Assembly: GCA_028695945.1 (NCBI GenBank)
Contig: JAQVIB010000054.1
Span: 1 to 10,501 of the forward strand
Reading direction: 5' to 3'
Origin: Lachnospiraceae bacterium
GTDB lineage: Bacteria; Bacillota; Clostridia; Lachnospirales; Anaerotignaceae
DNA length: 10,501 nt
Positions 6,719-10,501 of the stretch are shown here, one piece after another. The notes under the pieces were generated by a model. The model saw only the letters and a list, made by a program, of their open reading frames with translations, did not search any database and was not told where the DNA came from. How positions within the stretch are numbered: position 1 is the first letter of the stretch; each line of letters begins with the position of its first letter. Both the position numbers and the translations under genes were made by a program.

Positions 6719-6760
6719 AAAAAGGGCTATAGCAAACGCTATAGCCCTTTTAGTATTATT
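6719..6760. terminator. Bidirectional rho-independent terminator between the CobD-like gene and gdhA
   Basis: GGGCTATAGC (6724-6733) and GCTATAGCCC (6738-6747) form a perfect stem around an AAAC loop. Flanking A-run and T-run bases extend it to 14 pairs (6720-6733 with 6738-6751). On the plus strand TTTTAGTATTATT follows, and on the minus strand TTTTTAC follows. It therefore serves both convergent genes, starting 2 bases after the CobD-like stop and ending 16-25 bases before the gdhA stop. Confidence 0.93.
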
Positions 6761-6775
6761 ATCAATTAATAAATC

Positions 6776-8107
6776 TTATACAATGCCCTGAGCCATCATA
6801 GCTTCAGCAACCTTTAAGAAGCCAGCAATGTTAGCACCGGCAACAAAGTTGTTTTCAAGACCATATTCTTTAGCTGCTTCACTCATTTCAGCATAAATAT
6901 TTTCCATTATGCCTTTAAGTTTAGCATCAACTTCTTCAAATGTCCAGCTAAGACGCATGCTGTTTTGGCTCATTTCAAGTGCTGATGTTGCAACTCCGCC
7001 TGCATTAGCTGCTTTTGCAGGTGCAAAAAGAACCTTTGCATCAAGGAAAGCATCAATAGCTTCAAGTGTTGAAGGCATGTTAGCACCCTCGCCCACTGCG
7101 TAGCATCCGTTTGCAATAAGTGTTTTTGCATCATCAAGGTTAAGTTCGTTCTGTGTAGCACAAGGAAGTGCAACGTCACACTTCACTGACCAAACTCCCT
7201 TACCTTCTGTATATTTAGCATCTGCATGGTAATTAAGGTAATCCTTAATACGTCCACGCTTAACTTCTTTAATTTCTTGAACTGCTGCAATGTCTATACC
7301 ATTTGCATCATAAATCCAACCATTAGAGTCGCTCATTGTAACAACCTTAGCACCACTTTGCTGAGCTTTTTCGGCTGCATAAATAGCTACATTTCCTGAA
7401 CCTGAAATAACTACAGTCTGTCCCTTAAGTGACTTCCCTGCAGCACCAAGCATAGCATTTACAAGATAAACAAGACCATAGCCTGTTGCCTGTGTACGTG
7501 CCAAAGAGCCTCCATAAGTAAGACCCTTGCCTGTAAGTACACCTTCGTACAAACCTGTAATTCTTTTGTACTGACCGTAAAGATAACCTATTTCACGTCC
7601 GCCAACGCCAATATCACCAGCAGGTACGTCTGTATCTTTACCTATGTATTTGCAAAGCTCTGTCATAAAGCTTTGGCAAAAAGCCATAATTTCTCTATCA
7701 CTTTTTCCCTTAGGGTCAAAGTCAGAACCACCCTTACCGCCACCAATTGGAAGACCAGTAAGTGAATTTTTAAAAATCTGTTCAAAACCTAAAAATTTGA
7801 TAATACCAAGATTTACAGATGGGTGTAATCTTAAACCGCCTTTGTAAGGTCCAATTGCACTGTTAAACTGCACACGGAAACCTCTGTTTACCTGCACTTT
7901 GCCGTTGTCATCTACCCATGGCACACGAAACATAAGCTGGCGTTCAGGTTCTACAATTCTTTCAAGAAGACTTTCTTTCTCAAACTGTGGATTTCTTTCA
8001 ATCACAGGTTTAAGAGAGTTAAGTACCTCTGTTGCCGCCTGAATAAACTCAGGCTGAGCTGGATTTTTTGCAATAAGTTCTTCTAGTACTTTGTCAATAT
8101 AAGACAT
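6776..8107 (-). CDS. gdhA: NADP-type glutamate dehydrogenase (hexameric)
   Basis: It catalyses reversible reductive amination of 2-oxoglutarate to glutamate in the cytoplasm, a main ammonium-assimilation or glutamate-catabolism step. From ATG 8107 the product has 443 residues, standard for the bacterial hexameric family. Substrate-pocket lysines occur at K89 (GPYKGGLR), K113 (FKNSL) and catalytic K125 (IGGGKGGSDFDP). The catalytic aspartate is D165 in VPAGDIGVGGREIGY. The coenzyme domain has SGSGNVA (235-241) and MSDSNG after the second strand, the pattern of NADP-linked enzymes rather than the NAD-linked clostridial one. A longer frame begins at 8158, but AGGGGG lies 9 bases before ATG 8107 and the extension would overlap the promoter at 8148-8176. 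The gene is divergent from a radical SAM gene and convergent with the CobD-like gene. Confidence 0.96.
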   Translation of the reverse strand: MSYIDKVLEELIAKNPAQPEFIQAATEVLNSLKPVIERNPQFEKESLLERIVEPERQLMFRVPWVDDNGKVQVNRGFRVQFNSAIGPYKGGLRLHPSVNLGIIKFLGFEQIFKNSLTGLPIGGGKGGSDFDPKGKSDREIMAFCQSFMTELCKYIGKDTDVPAGDIGVGGREIGYLYGQYKRITGLYEGVLTGKGLTYGGSLARTQATGYGLVYLVNAMLGAAGKSLKGQTVVISGSGNVAIYAAEKAQQSGAKVVTMSDSNGWIYDANGIDIAAVQEIKEVKRGRIKDYLNYHADAKYTEGKGVWSVKCDVALPCATQNELNLDDAKTLIANGCYAVGEGANMPSTLEAIDAFLDAKVLFAPAKAANAGGVATSALEMSQNSMRLSWTFEEVDAKLKGIMENIYAEMSEAAKEYGLENNFVAGANIAGFLKVAEAMMAQGIV

Positions 8108-8115
8108 TTGTATAT

Positions 8116-8123
8116 ACCCCCTT
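8116..8123 (-). promoter_or_regulatory. Ribosome binding site deciding the gdhA start
   Basis: On the minus strand AAGGGGGT lies 9 bases before ATG 8107. It is an off-consensus all-G Shine-Dalgarno core, able to pair with CCUCC through one G-U pair. Neither in-frame ATG further upstream (8158, 8134) has a comparable site. Confidence 0.6.
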
Positions 8124-8147
8124 GTATAATTCATGTATGACTTAAGA

Positions 8148-8176
8148 ATTATACCCATAATTTATTAGATATACAA
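8148..8176 (-). promoter_or_regulatory. Probable sigma-A promoter of gdhA
   Basis: On the minus strand TTGTAT (8176-8171), a 17-base spacer and a perfect TATAAT (8153-8148) predict initiation near 8141. The resulting leader is about 34 nt before ATG 8107. This also argues against the longer reading frame that starts at 8158. Confidence 0.7.
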
Positions 8177-8246
8177 TAGTCTTTTCTAATGTTTGTGTAA
8201 CTTTTTTTTACATGAGATACTTTAATATCAGATTAATGTATATTTC

Positions 8247-8262
8247 ATTACTTTAAAGTAAT
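8247..8262. promoter_or_regulatory. 16-bp perfect palindrome between gdhA and the radical SAM gene (candidate operator)
   Basis: ATTACTTTAAAGTAAT is a perfect two-fold palindrome centred at 8254/8255. It lies 71 bases upstream of the predicted gdhA -35 box and about 30 bases upstream of the radical SAM gene's -10 box. Size and symmetry fit a dimeric repressor or activator site. AT-rich DNA produces such palindromes by chance more often than balanced DNA, so function is an inference. Confidence 0.4.
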
Positions 8263-8268
8263 AATTTA

Positions 8269-8297
8269 GTGATTTTTACCTTAACATGTATTATAAT
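8269..8297 (+). promoter_or_regulatory. Possible promoter of the radical SAM gene
   Basis: A perfect TATAAT -10 box (8292-8297) has a weak GTGATT at the -35 position (8269-8274) with 17-base spacing. Initiation near 8304 would give a leader of about 22 nt. The weak -35 box suggests activator dependence or low expression. Confidence 0.5.
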
Positions 8298-8325
8298 ATT
8301 CCTACAATAGATAAGGAGATACAAA

Positions 8326-9246
8326 ATGATTCCCAATACAATTGCCTACAATTCACTTAATAATTACCTTAAAACCAAGTTTGGTAAAAAAATTGCAAAG
8401 CTAAGCTTAGATGGCGGATTCACATGCCCAAATCGAGATGGTACATTAAGCACTGACGGATGCATATTTTGCAGTGAAAGTGGAAGCGGGGACTTTGCAG
8501 GAGACCGTAGCCTCTCAATTTCACAGCAAATAGAGCAACAAAAACAGCGTGTTAGTAAAAAATGGCCAGATTCAAAATATATTGCATACTTTCAATCTTT
8601 TACAAACACCTACGCATCTGTAGAGATTTTACGTTCAAAATATACTGAGGCAATTGAACAAAGGGATATTGTTGGTCTTGCCATAGCCACTCGCCCAGAC
8701 TGCCTTGGCGAAGACGTTATAGAATTATTAAAGGAATTAAACAAAAAAACCTACGTGTGGGTTGAACTTGGATTACAGACCAGCAACGAAAAGACGGCAA
8801 AATTTATTAATAGAGGATATGAAAACACAGTGTTTGAAGATGCTGTAAACCGCCTTAATTTAGCTGGACTTGACGTTGTTGTTCATCTTATTTTTGGATT
8901 GCCAAACGAAACTCAAGAGGATATGCTAAACTCAGTTAAATATACCTGTTCCTTTAACATACAGGGAATAAAGCTTCAGCTTCTTCATGTTTTGCAAAAT
9001 ACACCATTGGATACTCTTTACCAAAACCAACCGTTTCATATTTTAACAAAGGATGAATACCTTTGTCTTGTATGCACAGCCTTAGAATATATTCCGAAAG
9101 AAATAGTAATACACCGACTTACTGGTGATGGACCAAAGAAAAATCTTATAGCACCAATGTGGAGTGCAAACAAAAAAGACGTGCTTAACTCACTTACCAA
9201 ACTTATTTCAGAAAAAAATATACGCCAAGGATGCAAAATAGTTTGA
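8326..9246 (+). CDS. TIGR01212/YhcC-type radical SAM protein
   Basis: This is a radical S-adenosylmethionine enzyme of the YhcC (E. coli)/YtqA (Bacillus) family, 306 residues, normal length. The 4Fe-4S ligands are spaced as in this subfamily: C34, C46 and C49 within FTCPNRDGTLSTDGCIFC, not the usual CxxxCxxC. Further family marks are GSGDFAG (53-59), YFQSFTNTYASVE (88-100), ATRPDCLGEDV (near 122-132), WVELGLQT and HLIFGLPNET. The reaction is not established to my knowledge. AAGGAG lies 7 bases before the ATG. It is divergent from gdhA; I recall that E. coli yhcC lies beside gltBD, so an association with glutamate genes may recur. The TGA stop overlaps the -35 box of the next gene's promoter. 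Confidence 0.92.
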   Translation: MIPNTIAYNSLNNYLKTKFGKKIAKLSLDGGFTCPNRDGTLSTDGCIFCSESGSGDFAGDRSLSISQQIEQQKQRVSKKWPDSKYIAYFQSFTNTYASVEILRSKYTEAIEQRDIVGLAIATRPDCLGEDVIELLKELNKKTYVWVELGLQTSNEKTAKFINRGYENTVFEDAVNRLNLAGLDVVVHLIFGLPNETQEDMLNSVKYTCSFNIQGIKLQLLHVLQNTPLDTLYQNQPFHILTKDEYLCLVCTALEYIPKEIVIHRLTGDGPKKNLIAPMWSANKKDVLNSLTKLISEKNIRQGCKIV

Positions 9247-9271
9247 GATATGGCGAAAAATAGAGTATAAT
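9243..9271 (+). promoter_or_regulatory. Promoter of the DUF4364 gene
   Basis: TTGAGA (9243-9248), a 17-base spacer and a perfect TATAAT (9266-9271) predict initiation near 9278, about 36 nt before ATG 9314. The -35 box overlaps the TGA stop codon (9244-9246) of the radical SAM gene. The DUF4364 gene can therefore be transcribed on its own even though it is close behind. Confidence 0.7.
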
Positions 9272-9313
9272 GTATAGGTTGACTATATAATTGTGCATTC
9301 GGAGGTGCCAGTA

Positions 9314-9844
9314 ATGTCTGAAGAAAATAAACTAGCTGAAAGTAAGCTTATTATACTATATCTTTTACGAAAAATGGATGTTTCTCTCTCTAATACAGAG
9401 ATTTCTCAGTTTGCCCTTGAACGTAATATAATGGATTATTTTTCCGTACAGCAATACCTTTCCGAGCTAACAGACTCTGAATTTCTTGAAGCCTTCACTG
9501 AAAATGGAACAACAAGATATGCTATTACCAAGGAAGGCTCAAATGCCTTAACTTTTTTCCAAAACAGAATAACAGATTGGCTTAAAAATGCCGCCAACGA
9601 GTATATTAAAAATAATCTTACACGAATACGAAGTGAATACGAAACGTCTGCCAATTATTTCCCCGAAATAAACGGAGAATTTTTAGTTAAATGTGACGTA
9701 TGTGGTATAGACGGAAGCCAGATAATGGAAGTTGATGTTACCGTTGCCACAAAAAATCAGGCACAGCTCATATGCTCTAACTGGAAAAAGAATGTAAACA
9801 GCATTGTAGCTGAAATTTTTAATGTACTTGTTAAAGAAGAATAA
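9314..9844 (+). CDS. DUF4364 family winged-helix protein
   Basis: This is a 176-residue cytoplasmic protein of the DUF4364 family, found mainly in Clostridia; its function is not established. The N-terminal part (about 5-75) has the helix pattern of a winged helix-turn-helix domain. It runs SKLIILYLLRKMDVSLSNTEI, then VQQYLSEL and a wing-like TRYAITKEG, so DNA binding is plausible. The C-terminal half (about 115-174) has a strand-rich DVTVATKNQAQLICSNWKKN pattern ending in a helix, typical for the family. It carries a CDVC pair (C127, C130) and C154. The GTG-initiated extension from 9293 (seven more residues) is rejected because GGAGG at 9301-9305 is 8 bases before ATG 9314 and would lie inside the longer frame. 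It has its own promoter, overlapping the end of the upstream gene. Confidence 0.9.
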   Translation: MSEENKLAESKLIILYLLRKMDVSLSNTEISQFALERNIMDYFSVQQYLSELTDSEFLEAFTENGTTRYAITKEGSNALTFFQNRITDWLKNAANEYIKNNLTRIRSEYETSANYFPEINGEFLVKCDVCGIDGSQIMEVDVTVATKNQAQLICSNWKKNVNSIVAEIFNVLVKEE

Positions 9845-9853
9845 AATACATAC

Positions 9854-9895
9854 AAAAAGGCTGCAGCAATAGCTGCAGCCTAAAATTTTAATATT
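9854..9895. terminator. Hairpin terminator between the DUF4364 and PspC genes
   Basis: GGCTGCAGC (9859-9867) pairs perfectly with GCTGCAGCC (9872-9880) around AATA. On the minus strand the stem is followed by TTTTT, a good terminator for the PspC gene. On the plus strand TAAAATTTTAATATTTT follows, a poorer T-run but probably adequate for the DUF4364 gene, whose stop is 14 bases upstream of the stem. Confidence 0.85.
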
Positions 9896-9909
9896 TTATT
9901 TTCATCATA

Positions 9910-10101
9910 CTACATGTTGTTACTACCTGGCAAAATTATCCAAAGAACAACGTAAATCACAATAATTGGCCATCTAAAAAGCAATGCCAAAAGCACAAAA
10001 ACAATTCTAACTATTGCAGGCTCAAAATCAAACCTTTCTGCAATGCCACCGCAAACCCCTGTTAACTTTTTATTTTCAGATAAACATAACCTTTTTGACA
10101 T
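9910..10101 (-). CDS. Small PspC-domain membrane protein
   Basis: The product is a 63-residue protein consisting of a single PspC domain. Residues 1-27 carry the conserved LTGVCGGIAERFDFEPAIVR pattern, and about residues 29-58 are strongly hydrophobic, ending in the family's WIILPG motif. PspC-domain proteins sit in the cytoplasmic membrane. In Proteobacteria PspC senses envelope stress, but in Firmicutes such stand-alone short versions are mostly uncharacterised. AAGGAG lies 8 bases before the ATG. It is 62 bases downstream of the engB stop, with no terminator seen between, so it may be cotranscribed with engB. A strong hairpin terminator follows. Confidence 0.92.
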   Translation of the reverse strand: MSKRLCLSENKKLTGVCGGIAERFDFEPAIVRIVFVLLALLFRWPIIVIYVVLWIILPGSNNM

Positions 10102-10163
10102 TTTAAATTCTCCTTACAAAATTCACCTTATAAATCTTTCTTTATAAATTGATATACGTCAAA

Positions 10164-10501
10164 TCAATCTGTTTGTCTGCTAGTTTCTAAATTTAATACA
10201 TCCCCTATTATTTCCCATAGTTCTGGTACACCCTGTTTTGTTACACCGGAAAATCCTACAAGCCTGTCCTCTAGAGCAAGATTAAGCCCTTTTTTCACAA
10301 TTGAAAGGTGCTTTTGAACTTGGCTTCTATTAAGCTTATCAACCTTAGTTGCCGCAACAATAATATCATAACCATAATGTTTAAGCCAGTTGTACATAAT
10401 AATATCATTCTTCCCTGGTTCATGGCGTATATCCACAAGCATAACTATAGCGGCAAGCTGTTGTCTTTTTTCAAGATATTCCTCAATCATTCTACCCCAT
10501 T
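10164..10501 (-). CDS. engB: Ribosome biogenesis GTP-binding protein EngB/YsxC (C-terminal part; cut by right edge)
   Basis: EngB (YihA/YsxC) is an essential TRAFAC GTPase of about 195-200 residues that assists late assembly of the large ribosomal subunit. The window holds the last 112 codons. The frame is open to the edge: codons for W-G-R precede the internal methionine at 10490, matching the family's WGxMIExYL segment, so that ATG is not the start. Visible parts are MLVDIRHEPGKNDIIMYNWLKHYG (switch-II-distal region), the G4 motif ATKVDK in the TKxD form usual for EngB, and the G5 region FSGVTKQGVPELW. The P-loop and DxPG motifs lie outside the window. In many Firmicutes engB follows lon, which could be the next gene to the right. 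Confidence 0.95.
   Translation of the reverse strand, partial: WGRMIEEYLEKRQQLAAIVMLVDIRHEPGKNDIIMYNWLKHYGYDIIVAATKVDKLNRSQVQKHLSIVKKGLNLALEDRLVGFSGVTKQGVPELWEIIGDVLNLETSRQTD

Noticed and set aside
8108..8158. N-terminal extension of glutamate dehydrogenase
   Set aside because: It overlaps the predicted promoter and lacks a ribosome binding site, and ATG 8107 gives the normal family length.
9293..9313. GTG start for the DUF4364 protein
   Set aside because: The ribosome binding site for ATG 9314 would lie inside the extension, and there is no site before the GTG.
10102..10163. Promoter for the PspC gene in the engB-pspC gap
   Set aside because: TTGACG and TATAA-like motifs are present, but none has a spacing near 17 bases, so cotranscription with engB is as likely.
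1..10501. Mobile element, CRISPR array, toxin-antitoxin or defence system
   Set aside because: I found no transposase, integrase, regularly spaced repeats or terminal inverted repeats. Composition and gene content look like ordinary chromosome throughout. The pRiA4b ORF-3-like domain alone is not evidence of a plasmid or transposon.

Overview
The window is AT-rich DNA with strong AGGAGG-type ribosome binding sites. It encodes a DUF4364 protein, a family that I recall as largely restricted to Clostridia, next to a TRAP transporter, a hexameric glutamate dehydrogenase and an EngB-type GTPase. This points to an anaerobic low-GC Firmicute of the Clostridia, possibly Lachnospirales-like. The genus cannot be named from sequence reading alone. 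Most of the window is ordinary chromosomal content. I see no IS element, phage gene, CRISPR array, tRNA or rRNA.

Left third (1-3879, all on the minus strand): a HAD-family phosphatase or phosphomutase gene (3879-3226) is followed, in transcription order, by a complete TRAP importer set. The set is the substrate-binding lipoprotein dctP (about 2845-1821), the small permease dctQ (1499-996, TTG start) and the large permease dctM (996 and beyond the left edge), with dctQ and dctM overlapping by one base. Three things stand out here. First, dctP appears to have lost one A in its signal-peptide codons, which separates the well-placed start from the rest of the gene. Second, dctP is preceded by a good promoter and an approximately 250-nt leader that can fold into several long stems. 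Third, a rho-independent terminator sits between dctP and dctQM.

Middle (4055-6717, plus strand): a two-gene unit made of a 515-residue protein of unknown function and a PLP enzyme of the CobD/HisC type. The unknown protein seems to end in a divergent plasmid-pRiA4b-ORF3-like domain. The unit closes with a strong bidirectional terminator (about 6720-6755), shared with the convergent glutamate dehydrogenase gene.

Right third: gdhA (8107-6776, minus) is divergent from a TIGR01212/YhcC-type radical SAM gene (8326-9246, plus), with a 16-bp perfect palindrome between them. Next come a DUF4364 winged-helix gene with its own promoter (9314-9844), a hairpin terminator, a small PspC-domain membrane protein (10101-9910, minus) and the C-terminal part of the ribosome-assembly GTPase EngB/YsxC (minus, entering from the right edge).

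Functionally the window combines carboxylate-type solute import (dctPQM), ammonium/glutamate metabolism (gdhA, perhaps with the radical SAM gene) and housekeeping genes. The items most worth checking are the structured dctP leader, the dctP start lesion, the gdhA/radical-SAM palindrome and the uncharacterised 515-residue protein.
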